NCBI RefSeq assembly: GCF_016801865.2
Contig: NC_068938.1
Location: 90,048,221-90,112,220, forward strand
Reading direction: 5' to 3'
DNA from: Culex pipiens pallens
Lineage: Eukaryota > Arthropoda > Insecta > Diptera > Culicidae
Length of the DNA stretch: 64,000 nucleotides
The notes under the pieces were generated by a model. The model had not been told where the DNA came from and ran no database searches. It saw nothing but the letters and a program-made list of their open reading frames with translations. Positions 34,467-46,440 of the stretch are shown one piece after another (position 1 is the stretch's first letter; each line of letters begins with the position of its first letter). The position numbers were made by a program, and so were the translations under genes.

Positions 34467-35345
34467 TATTGGCCACACCCGGAGTGGCCAGTGCCCTCGG
34501 GAAGGTTCTACCGGGGGGACATTAATCGAACCATACGACTTGGGGCAATATGGGTAACAAAATTCATGGTTTTTGAAACTGGTAATGAAAATGGCCATTT
34601 TGACCGGATTGGCCACACCCGGAGTGGCCAGTGCCCTGGGGAAGGTTCTACCGGGGGGACATTAATCGAACCATACGACTTGGGGCAATATGGGTATCAA
34701 AATTCATGGTTATTGAAACTGGTAATGAAAATGGGCATTTTGACTGGATTGGCCACACCCGGAGTGGCCAGTGCCCTCGGGAAGGTTCTACCGGGGGGAC
34801 ATTATTCGAACCATACGACTTGGGCCAATATGGGTATCAAAATTCATGGTTATTGAAACTGGTAATGAAAATGGGCATTTTGACTGGATTGGCCACACCC
34901 GGAGTGGCCAGTGCCCTCGGGAAGGTTCTACCGGGGGGACATTATTCGAACCATACGACTTGGGCCAATATGGGTATCAAAATTCATGGTTATTGAAACT
35001 GGTAATGAAAATGGGCATTTTGACTGGATTGGCCACACCCGGAGTGGCCAGTGCCCTCGGGAAGGTTCTACCGGGGGGACATTAATCGAACCATACGACT
35101 TGGGGCAATATGGGTATCAAAATTCATGGTTATTGAAACTGGTAATGAAAATGGGCATTTTGACTGGATTGGCCACACCCGGAGTGGCCAGTGCCCTCGG
35201 GAAGGTTCTACCGGGGGGACATTAATCGAACCATACGACTTGGGGCAATATGGGAATCCACATTCATGGTTTTTGAAACTGGTAATGAAAATGACAATTT
35301 TGACCGGATTGGCCACACCCGGATTGGCCACACCCGTAGTGGCCA
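34467..35345 (-). repeat. Satellite block B (140-bp unit, about 6 copies, inverted)
   Basis: Six units in the opposite orientation to blocks A, C and D, with period 140 (ATG-containing junctions at 34631, 34771, 34911, 35051, 35191). Units differ by a few bases. The block ends at a short disordered junction where GGCCACACCCGGATTGGCC and a partial repeat precede the flip at about 35345. Confidence 0.92.
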
Positions 35346-35908
35346 AACCATGAATTTTGATACCCATATTGCCCTAAGTCGTATGGTTCGATTAATGTCC
35401 CCCCGGTAGAACCTTCCCGAGGGCACTGGCCACTCCGGGTGTGGCCAATCCGGTCAAAATGGCCATTTTCATTACCAGTTTAAAACACCATGAATTTTGA
35501 TACCCATATTGGCCCAAGTCGTATGGTTCGAATAATGTCCCCCTGGTAGAACCTTCCCGAAGGCACTGGCCACTCCGGGTGTGGCCAATCCAGTCAAAAT
35601 GGCCATTTTCATTACCAGTTTCAAAAACCATGAATTTTGATACCCATATTGCCCAAATTTGTATGGTTCCGTAAATGTCCTCCCGGTAGAATTTCCCTCA
35701 GGGCACTGGCCACTCCGGGTGTGGCCAATCCTGCCAAAATGGCCATTTTTATCACCAGTATCAAAAACCATGAATTTTGATACCCATATTGCCCCAAGTC
35801 GTATGGTTCGATTAATGTCCCCCCGGTAGAACCTCCCCGAGGGCACTGGCCACTCCGGGTGTGGCCAATCCGGTCAAAATGGCCATTTTCATTACCAGTT
35901 TAAAAAAC
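35346..35908 (+). repeat. Satellite block C (about 4 copies)
   Basis: Same orientation as A and D. It contains both unit types: CCAAGTCGTATGG/CCCGAGGG and CCAAATTTGTATGG/CCCTCAGGG. It stops inside a unit (CATTACCAGTTTAAAAAACC) where the foreign insert starts. Confidence 0.9.
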
Positions 35909-38285
35909 CCGATTTAATCCCACCTGGGGTGAGAAAGAGCCTTTCTTACTAAAGAATATAACAATGGTAGAACTTCTTTCAATTAATAACATCAACTTTG
36001 TTTATTTATAACGTCAGCACAAAAGAAAGTCTTATGATGAAAGCAAAGTATTATGATGATATTATGAGTATTATGAATGATATGATTTCCAAAAGAAATA
36101 AAAAACGCAATTTTCACCAAAAGAATATTTTGAATCGTACAATATGTTTGTACGTTTCTAATCAAACAAGCGTTTATGACAAACGCGATCATAGCAAGCT
36201 TCCCAACAACGCACACCGCGGTTTCAGCTTCTACGAGAGTGACAGAGTCAGAGATAGCTATTTTTAACAACCGCACCACTACACACTCAATCGCAAGAAC
36301 CTTAGGAAGAAAGCCATTGGAGTCGCCAGCATTGAACACTTTGAAAACGATATAAACGATGAAAAGCTTAGAAAGCTCCTATTGGAATCCAATGAACCCT
36401 GTTAAATAAACTTACGAAAATGAAGTCTACATTTAGGCGATTTTAGAAGCGCACGGGAAACAAGTTGATTGTAGCCAGATGAATGTCCTATGTCACAAAG
36501 GTTTTTGCATAAACATTGGACAGTTATGCAAAAACGGACAGGGCAAAAGAAACCGAAAAGCTACGATATCTTACATATTGAAGGAAACATCGGTAGACAA
36601 GTAACTACAAAATGAGTATAAATCGAGCCACAAAATAGATGCGCCAGCATTCTCGCGCCAGTATTCGAAGCTCAACTTGACAACTTGTCGACTTGGCGAC
36701 GAAGCGTCGAAATTCGATGCAGTGTGATTTTTTGGCGATTTTTCCGCTTAAAATTCATGCTGAATCGACATATTTACGAAGATGGAAATGACGTCCTGGC
36801 TTAAAGTAAAACCTATACCTTTCTTTAGTAAGAAAGGCAAAAAGTAAATCGTTCTAAAAATTGATCGGGATTGTCGATCGATGTCGAATTTGTTTCAGAT
36901 GCTCACTCATGGTCTGTACTATGAATGTAGCAAGAAATTTCGAATAAAATCAGAAATGAAAAATGTTGGCGAAGGTCACCAGGTGGGCTTTTACCTTTTT
37001 TTAGGGATTTTTTTTCTTAGGTCAATCAAACGGCTCTAACTCTAGAACCATATTATGAATCTGGATGAAAATTTGGGAGGTTGTAGAGCTCGAAAAATGC
37101 AATTTTTGAGATAAATAAAATATATGAAAATGAAAAAATATGATTATATTTTCATTTGAAAACTGTGTATTTTGTTGAAAAGTCTGGCCGCATCCGAAAA
37201 CAGATGGATATTTCGAAATTTGCGCGGCAACTCGCCCAGGTTCAGCACACTAGCTTTCATCTGCATTTAGAAGAATCGAAATCGGATATATGGGAGCTGA
37301 GAACGGCGCGACACAAAATTTTGCAAAATTTTACCACATACGAACATCACTCGACCTCCACGGAATTTATTTTCTCAAAATTCGAGGGTTCGAGATAGAC
37401 GAGTTCTGTCAAGGTGAATCGATAGAGCGTCGAAAATCGATGCAGTGTGATTTTTTGGCGATTTTTCCGCTTAAAATTCATGCTGAATCGACATATTTAC
37501 GAAGATGGAAATGACGTCCTGGCTTAAAGTAAAACCTATACCTTTCTTTAGTAAGAAAGGCAAAAAGTAAATCGTTCTAAAAATTGATCGGGATTGTCGA
37601 TCGATGTCGAATTTGTTTCAGATGCTCACTCATGGTCTGTACTATGAATGTAGCAAGAAATTTCGAATAAAATCAGAAATGAAAAATGTTGGCGAAGGTC
37701 ACCAGGTGGGCTTTTACCTTTTTTTAGGGATTTTTTTTCTTTTGGTAGGTCAATCAAACGGCTCTAACTCCAGAACCATTTTATGAATCTGGATGAAAAT
37801 TTGGGAGGTTGTAGGGCTCGAAAAATGCAATTTTTGAGATAAATAAAATATATGAAAATGAAAAAATATGATTATATTTTCATTTGAAAACTGTGTATTT
37901 TGTTGAAAAGTCTGGCCGCATCCGAAAACAGATGGATATTTCGAAATTTGCGCGGCAACTCGCCCAGGTTCAGCACACTAGCTTTCATCTGCATTTAGAA
38001 GAATCGAAATCGGATATATGGGAGCTGAGAACGGCGCGACACAAAATTTTGCAAAATTTTACCACATACGAACATCACTCGACCTCCACGGAATTTATTT
38101 TCTCAAAATTCGAGGGTTCGAGATAGACGAGTTCTGTCAAGGTGAATCGATAGAGCGTCGAAAATCGATGCAGTGTGATTTTTTGGCGATTTTTCCGCTT
38201 AAAATTCATGCTGAATCGACATATTTACGAAGATGGAAATGACGTCCTGGCTTAAAGTAAAACCTATACCTTTCTTTAGTAAGAA
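35909..38285. mobile_element. Foreign insert splitting the satellite array
   Basis: About 2.4 kb of non-satellite DNA between a block that ends mid-unit at 35908 and a block that resumes at 38286. The left end has GCCTTTCTTACTAAAGAA and the right end CTTTCTTTAGTAAGAAA, an inverted pair. This suggests a DNA-transposon-like element. The last 1.6 kb is a tandem duplication (listed separately). 35990-36640 is unique and AT-rich with no recognised protein domain. The small frames at 35998-36267 (+) and 35992-36339 (-) overlap each other and look non-coding. Confidence 0.7.
36704..38285 (+). repeat. 728-bp tandem duplication inside the insert
   Basis: Two full units plus a partial third, starting GCGTCGAAAWTCGATGCAG at 36704, 37427 and 38155. 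Units 1 and 2 differ by a 5-bp gap near 37019/37742 (spacing 723 versus 728) and a few substitutions. An 80-codon frame (37156-37398, repeated identically at 37884-38126) is carried along; it matches nothing I recognise. Each unit holds the terminal motif CTTTCTTTAGTAAGAAAG. Confidence 0.9.
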
Positions 38286-41200
38286 AACCAAAACCATGAA
38301 TTTTGATACCCATATTGGCCCAAGTCGTATGGTTCGAATAATGTCCCCCCGGTAGAACCTTCCCGAGGGCACTGGCCACTCCGGGTGTGGCCAATCCAGT
38401 CAAAATGGCCATTTTCATTACCAGTTTCAAAAACCATGAATTTTGATACCCATCTTGCCCAAATTTGTATGGTTCCGTAAATGTCCTCCCGGTAGAACCT
38501 TCCCTCAGGGCACTGGCCACTCCGGGTGTGGCCAATCCTGCCAAAATGGCCATTTTTATCACCAGTATCAAAAACCATGAATTTTGATACCCATATTGCC
38601 CCAAGTCGTATGGTTCCGTAAATGTCCTCCCGGTAGAACCTTCCCTCAGGGCACTGGCCACTCCGGGTGTGGTCAATCCTGCCAAAATGGTCATTTTCAT
38701 TACCAGTATCAAAAACCATGAATTTTGATACCCATATTGCCCAAATTTGTATGGTTCCGTAAATGTCCTCCCGGTAGAACCTTCCCTCAGGGCACTGGCC
38801 ACTCCGGGTGTGGCCAATTCTGCCAAAATGGCCATTTTCATCACCAGTATCAAAAACCATGAATTTTGATACGCATATTGCCCCAAGACGTATGGTTCCG
38901 TAAATGTCCTCCCGGTAGAACCTTCCCTCAGGGCAATGGCCACTCCGGGTGTGGCCAATCCTGCCAAAATGGTAATTTTCATTACCAGTATCAAAAACCA
39001 TGAATTTTGATACCCATATTGCCCAAATTTGTATGGTTCCGTAAATGTCCTCCCGGTAGAACCTTCCCTCAGGGCAATGGCCACTCCGGGTGTGGCCAAT
39101 CCTGCCAAAATTGCCATTTACATCACCAGTATCAAAAACCATGAATTTTGATACCCATATTGCCCAAATTTGTATGGTTCCGTAAATGTCCTCCCGGTAG
39201 AACCTTCCCTCAGGGCAATGGCCACTCCGGGTTTGGCCAATCCTGCCAAAATGGTAATTTTCATTACCAGTATCAAAAACCATGAATTTTGATACCCATA
39301 TTGCCCAAATTTGTATGGTTCCGTAAATGTCCTCCCGGTAGAACCTTCCCGAGGGCACTGGCCACTCCGGGTGTGGCCAATCCAGTCAAAATGGTCATTT
39401 TCATTACCAGTTTCAAAAACCATGAATTTTGATACCCATCTTGCCCAAATTTGTATGGTTCCGTAAATGTCCTCCCGGTAGAACCTTCCCTCAGGGCACT
39501 GGCCACTCCGGGTGTGGCCAATCCTGCCAAAATGGTCATTTTCATTAGCAGTATCAAAAACCATGAATTTTGATACCCATATTGCCCAAATTTGTATGGT
39601 TCCGTAAATGTCCTCCCGGTAGAACCTTCCCTCAGGGCACTGGCCACTCCGGGTGTGGTCAATCCTGCCAAAATGGCCATTTTCATTACCAGTATCAAAA
39701 ACCATGAATTTTGATACCCATATTGCCCAAATTTGTATGGTTCCGTAAATGTCCTCCCGGTAGAACCTTCCCTCAGGGCACTGGCCACTCCGGGTGTGGC
39801 CAATTCTGCCAAAATGGCCATTTTCATCACCAGTATCAAAAACCATGAATTTTGATACGCATATTGCCCCAAGACGTATGGTTCCGTAAATGTCCTCCCG
39901 GTAGAACCTTCCCTCAGGGCAATGGCCACTCCGGGTGTGGCCAATCCTGCCAAAATGGTAATTTTCATTACCAGTATCAAAAACCATGAATTTTGATACC
40001 CATATTGCCCAAATTTGTATGGTTCCGTAAATGTCCTCCCGGTAGAACCTTCCCTCAGGGCAATGGCCACTCCGGGTGTGGCCAATCCTGCCAAAATTGC
40101 CATTTACATCACCAGTATCAAAAACCATGAATTTTGATACCCATATTGCCCAAATTTGTATGGTTCCGTAAATGTCCTCCCGGTAGAACCTTCCCTCAGG
40201 GCAATGGCCACTCCGGGTGTGGCCAATCCTGCCAAAATGGTAATTTTCATTACCAGTATCAAAAACCATGAATTTTGATACCCATATTGCCCAAATTTGT
40301 ATGGTTCCGTAAATGTCCTCCCGGTAGAACCTTCCCTCAGGGCATTGGCCACTCCGGGTGTGGCCAATCCTGCCAAAATGGTCATTTTCATTAGCAGTAT
40401 CAAAAACCATGAATTTTGATACCCATATTGCCCAAATTTGTATGGTTCCGTAAATGTCCTCCCGGTAGAACCTTCCCTCAGGGCAACGGCCACTCCGGGT
40501 GTGGCCAATCCTGCCAAAATGGTCATTTTCATTAGCAGTATCAAAAACCATGAATTTTGATACGCATATTGCCCCAAGACGTATGGTTCCGTAAATGTCC
40601 TCCCGGTAGAACCTTCCCTCAGGGCAATGGCCACTCCGGGTGTGGCCAATCCTGCCAAAATGGTAATTTTCATTACCAGTATCAAAAACCATGAATTTTG
40701 ATACCCATATTGCCCAAATTTGTATGGTTCCGTAAATGTCCTCCCGGTAGAACCTTCCCTCAGGGCAACGGCCACTCCGGGTGTGGCCAATCCTGCCAAA
40801 ATGGCCATTTTCATTACCAGTATCAAAAACCATGAATTTTGATACCCATATTGCCCAAATTTGTATGGTTCCGTAAATGTCCTCCCGGTAGAACCTTCCC
40901 TCAGGGCAATGGCCACTCCGGGTGTGGCCAATCCTGCCAAAATGGCCATTTTCATTACCAGTATCAAAAACCATGAATTTTGATACCCATATTGCCCAAA
41001 TTTGTATGGTTCCGTAAATGTCCTCCCGGTAGAACCTTCCCGAGGGCACTGGCCACTCCGGGTGTGGCCAATCCAGTCAAAATGGTCATTTTCATTACCA
41101 GTATCAAAAACCATGAATTTTGATACCCATCTTGCCCAAATTTGTATGGTTCCGTAAATGTCCTCCCGGTAGAACCTTCCCTCAGGGCAATGGCCACTCC

Positions 41201-44200
41201 GGGTGTGGCCAATCCTGCCAAAATGGTCATTTTCATTACCAGTATCAAAAACCATGAATTTTGATACCCATATTGCCCAAATTTGTATGGTTCCGTAAAT
41301 GTCCTCCCGGTAGAACCTTCCCTCAGGGCACTGGCCACTCCGGGTGTGGTCAATCCTGCCAAAATGGCCATTTTCATTACCAGTATCAAAAACCATGAAT
41401 TTTGATACCCATATTGCCCAAATTTGTATGGTTCCGTAAATGTCCTCCCGGTAGAACCTTCCCTCAGGGCACTGGCCACTCCGGGTGTGGCCAATTCTGC
41501 CAAAATGGCCATTTTCATCACCAGTATCAAAAACCATGAATTTTGATACGCATATTGCCCCAAGACGTATGGTTCCGTAAATGTCCTCCCGGTAGAACCT
41601 TCCCTCAGGGCAATGGCCACTCCGGGTGTGGCCAATCCTGCCAAAATGGTAATTTTCATTACCAGTATCAAAAACCATGAATTTTGATACCCATATTGCC
41701 CAAATTTGTATGGTTCCGTAAATGTCCTCCCGGTAGAACCTTCCCTCAGGGCAACGGCCACTCCGGGTGTGGCCAATCCTGCCAAAATGGTCATTTTCAT
41801 TAGCAGTATCAAAAACCATGAATTTTGATACGCATATTGCCCCAAGACGTATGGTTCCGTAAATGTCCTCCCGGTAGAACCTTCCCTCAGGGCAATGGCC
41901 ACTCCGGGTGTGGCCAATCCTGCCAAAATGGTCATTTTCATTACCAGTATCAAAAACCATGAATTTTGATACCCATATTGCCCAAATTTGTATGGTTCCG
42001 TAAATGTCCTCCCGGTAGAACCTTCCCTCAGGGCAATGGCCACTCCGGGTGTGGCCAATCCTGCCAAAATGGTAATTTTCATTACCAGTATCAAAAACCA
42101 TGAATTTTGATACCCATATTGCCCAAATTTGTATGGTTCCGTAAATGTCCTCCCGGTAGAACCTTCCCTCAGGGCAACGGCCACTCCGGGTGTGGCCAAT
42201 CCTGCCAAAATGGTCATTTTCATTAGCAGTATCAAAAACCATGAATTTTGATACGCATATTGCCCCAAGACGTATGGTTCCGTAAATGTCCTCCCGGTAG
42301 AACCTTCCCTCAGGGCAATGGCCACTCCGGGTGTGGCCAATCCTGCCAAAATGGTCATTTTCATTACCAGTATCAAAAACCATGAATTTTGATACCCATA
42401 TTGCCCAAATTTGTATGGTTCCGTAAATGTCCTCCCGGTAGAACCTTCCCTCAGGGCAACGGCCACTCCGGGTGTGGCCAATCCTGCCAAAATGGTCATT
42501 TTCATTAGCAGTATCAAAAACCATGAATTTTGATACGCATATTGCCCCAAGACGTATGGTTCCGTAAATGTCCTCCCGGTAGAACCTTCCCTCAGGGCAA
42601 TGGCCACTCCGGGTGTGGCCAATCCTGCCAAAATGGTCATTTTCATTACCAGTATCAAAAACCATGAATTTTGATACCCATATTGCCCAAATTTGTATGG
42701 TTCCGTAAATGTCCTCCCGGTAGAACCTTCCCTCAGGGCAATGGCCACTCCGGGTGTGGCCAATCCTGCCAAAATGGTCATTTTCATTACCAGTATCAAA
42801 AACCATGAATTTTGATACCCATATTGCCCAAATTTGTATGGTTCCGTAAATGTCCTCCCGGTAGAACCTTCCCTCAGGGCAACGGCCACTCCGGGTGTGG
42901 CCAATCCTGCCAAAATGGTCATTTTCATTAGCAGTATCAAAAACCATGAATTTTGATACGCATATTGCCCCAAGACGTATGGTTCCGTAAATGTCCTCCC
43001 GGTAGAACCTTCCCTCAGGGCAATGGCCACTCCGGGTGTGGCCAATCCTGCCAAAATGGTCATTTTCATTACCAGTATCAAAAACCATGAATTTTGATAC
43101 CCATATTGCCCAAATTTGTATGGTTCCGTAAATGTCCTCCCGGTAGAACCTTCCCTCAGGGCAATGGCCACTCCGGGTGTGGCCAATCCTGCCAAAATGG
43201 TAATTTTCATTACCAGTATCAAAAACCATGAATTTTGATACCAATATTGCCCAAATTTGTATGGTTCCGTAAATGTCCTCCCGGTAGAACCTTCCCTCAG
43301 GGCAATGGCCACTCCGGGTGTGGCCAATTCTGCCAAAATGGCCATTTTCATCACCAGTATCAAAAACCATGAATTTTGATACCCATATTGCCCAAATTTG
43401 TATGGTTCCGTAAATGTCCTCCCGGTAGAACCTTCCCTCAGGGCATTGGCCACTCCGGGTGTGGCCAATCCTGCCAAAATGGTCATTTTCATTAGCAGTA
43501 TCAAAAACCATGAATTTTGATACCCATATTGCCCAAATTTGTATGGTTCCGTAAATGTCCTCCCGGTAGAACCTTCCCTCAGGGCAATGGCCACTCCGGG
43601 TGTGGCCAATCCTGCCAAAATGGTCATTTTCATTACCAGTATCAAAAACCATGAATTTTGATACCCATATTGCCCAAATTTGTATGGTTCCGTAAATGTC
43701 CTCCCGGTAGAACCTTCCCTCAGGGCAACGGCCACTCCGGGTGTGGCCAATCCTGCCAAAATGGTCATTTTCATTAGCAGTATCAAAAACCATGAATTTT
43801 GATACGCATATTGCCCCAAGACGTATGGTTCCGTAAATGTCCTCCCGGTAGAACCTTCCCTCAGGGCAATGGCCACTCCGGGTGTGGCCAATCCTGCCAA
43901 AATGGTCATTTTCATTACCAGTATCAAAAACCATGAATTTTGATACCCATATTGCCCAAATTTGTATGGTTCCGTAAATGTCCTCCCGGTAGAACCTTCC
44001 CTCAGGGCAATGGCCACTCCGGGTGTGGCCAATCCTGCCAAAATGGTAATTTTCATTACCAGTATCAAAAACCATGAATTTTGATACCAATATTGCCCAA
44101 ATTTGTATGGTTCCGTAAATGTCCTCCCGGTAGAACCTTCCCTCAGGGCAATGGCCACTCCGGGTGTGGCCAATTCTGCCAAAATGGCCATTTTCATCAC

Positions 44201-46186
44201 CAGTATCAAAAACCATGAATTTTGATACCCATATTGCCCAAATTTGTATGGTTCCGTAAATGTCCTCCCGGTAGAACCTTCCCTCAGGGCATTGGCCACT
44301 CCGGGTGTGGCCAATCCTGCCAAAATGGTCATTTTCATTAGCAGTATCAAAAACCATGAATTTTGATACCCATATTGCCCAAATTTGTATGGTTCCGTAA
44401 ATGTCCTCCCGGTAGAACCTTCCCTCAGGGCAATGGCCACTCCGGGTGTGGCCAATCCTGCCAAAATGGTCATTTTCATTACCAGTATCAAAAACCATGA
44501 ATTTTGATACCCATATTGCCCAAATTTGTATGGTTCCGTAAATGTCCTCCCGGTAGAACCTTCCCTCAGGGCATTGGCCACTCCGGGTGTGGCCAATCCT
44601 GCCAAAATGGTCATTTTCATTAGCAGTATCAAAAACCATGAATTTTGATACCCATATTGTATCAAAAACCATGAATTTTGATACGCATATTGCCCCAAGA
44701 CGTATGGTTCCGTAAATGTCCTCCCGGTAGAACCTTCCCTCAGGGCAATGACCACTCCGGGTGTGGCCAATCCTGCCAAAATGGTAATTTTCATTACCAG
44801 TATCAAAAACCATGAATTTTGATACCCATATTGCCCAAATTTGTATGGTTCCGTAAATGTCCTCCCGGTAGAACCTTCCCTCAGGGCAATGGCCACTCCG
44901 GGTGTGGCCAATCCTGCCAAAATTGCCATTTACATCACCAGTATCAAAAACCATGAATTTTGATACCCATATTGCCCAAATTTGTATGGTTCCGTAAATG
45001 TCCTCCCGGTAGAACCTTCCCTCAGGGCAATGGCCACTCCGGGTGTGGCCAATCCTGCCAAAATGGTAATTTTCATTACCAGTATCAAAAACCATGAATT
45101 TTGATACCCATATTGCCCAAATTTGTATGGTTCCGTAAATGTCCTCCCGGTAGAACCTTCCCTCAGGGCAATGGCCACTCCGGGTGTGGCCAATTCTGCC
45201 AAAATGGCCATTTTCATCACCAGTATCAAAAACCATGAATTTTGATACCCATATTGCCCAAATTTGTATGGTTCCGTAAATGTCCTCCCGGTAGAACCTT
45301 CCCTCAGGGCATTGGCCACTCCGGGTGTGGCCAATCCTGCCAAAATGGTCATTTTCATTAGCAGTATCAAAAACCATGAATTTTGATACCCATATTGCCC
45401 AAATTTGTATGGTTCCGTAAATGTCCTCCCGGTAGAACCTTCCCTCAGGGCAATGGCCACTCCGGGTGTGGCCAATTCTGCCAAAATGGCCATTTTCATC
45501 ACCAGTATCAAAAACCATGAATTTTGATACCCATATTGCCCAAATTTGTATGGTTCCGTAAATGTCCTCCCGGTAGAACCTTCCCTCAGGGCAATGGCCA
45601 CTCCGGGTGTGGCCAATCCTGCCAAAATGGCCATTTACATCACCAGTATCAAAAACCATGAATTTTGATACCCATATTGCCCAAATTTGTATGGTTCCGT
45701 AAATGTCCTCCCGGTAGAACCTTCCCTCAGGGCAATGGCCACTCCGGGTGTGGCCAATCCTGCCAAAATGGTCATTTTCATTACCAGTATCAAAAACCAT
45801 GAATTTTGATACCCATATTGCCCAAATTTGTATGGTTCCGTAAATGTCCTCCCGGTAGAACCTTCCCTCAGGGCAACGGCCACTCCGGGTGTGGCCAATC
45901 CTGCCAAAATGGCCATTTTCATTACCAGTATCAAAAACCATGAATTTTGATACCCATATTGCCCAAATTTGTATGGTTCCGTAAATGTCCTTCCGGTAGA
46001 ACCTTCCCTCAGGGCAATGGCCACTCCGGGTGTGGCCAATCCTGCCAAAATGGCCATTTTCATTACCAGTATCAAAAACCATGAATTTTGATACCCATAT
46101 TGCCCAAATTTGTATGGTTCCGTAAATGTCCTCCCGGTAGAACCTTCCCACAGGTCACTGGCCACTCCGGGTGTGACCGATATCCT
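38286..46186 (+). repeat. Satellite block D, main array (about 56 copies of ~141 bp)
   Basis: 7.9 kb of tandem units, head to tail. Most units are 141 bp (CTTCCCTCAGGGCAATGG form). A minority (for example near 39350 and 41040) are 140 bp with CTTCCCGAGGGCACTGG, the form of blocks A and B. Two unit classes alternate irregularly: TTGCCCAAATTTGTATGG and TTGCCCCAAGACGTATGG. Higher-order copies exist: a rare CCAATATTG variant recurs at 43241 and 44087, exactly 846 bp (6 units) apart. Near 44660 one unit is cut to about 27 bp. Period three makes the minus strand open over thousands of bases. Confidence 0.96.
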
Positions 46187-46440
46187 ACCAAATTGTTCCC
46201 AATAATTTCGGTATTCCGGTGACCGTTCTGGCTACCGTCAATAACTTCTTGGACCTCCTCTCAAGTTCGTGCACCACCTGCGTGTGTGTGTGTGAGCAAT
46301 AAAATTCCCAACGTAAGGTCCGTCTTTGATGAAAGTCTGATGGACACTAAATCCTCCAGAGGCTAACTTTTAGCTTAAATAGTTTTCACGGCATCTACGC
46401 AACAGAAACAGAATGTCACGCCGAGGGCTTGCGACGGTAA
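46187..46440 (+). repeat. Satellite terminal module, right copy (diverged)
   Basis: It keeps the order of the 33915 module: GATATCCTA, CGGTGACCGT, the GTGTGTGTGTGTGAGCAATAAA run (GT run then GAGCAATAAAATT), GTTAGCTTAAATAGTT-like TTAGCTTAAATAGTT and TGTCACGC. It has many substitutions. It borders the right end of block D, in the same relative orientation as the left copy borders block A. Confidence 0.75.

Noticed and set aside
33464..35846. Multiple 60-168-codon frames in blocks A-C on both strands
   Set aside because: All are translations of the 140-bp satellite in shifting frames.
35992..36339. 115-codon minus frame in the insert as transposase
   Set aside because: No catalytic motif or domain could be seen and an opposing frame covers the same bases.
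37156..38242. Repeated 80- and 74-codon frames as a duplicated gene
   Set aside because: They are identical because the 728-bp DNA is tandemly duplicated; the two frames overlap each other and match no family.
38206..46165. Very long minus-strand ORFs (up to 2015 codons) as genes
   Set aside because: They are produced by a tandem repeat whose period is a multiple of three; two overlapping frames are open at once, and the peptide is only the translated satellite unit.
38286..46186. CRISPR-like array
   Set aside because: The repeats are contiguous 140/141-bp units without unique spacers, in a eukaryotic intron.
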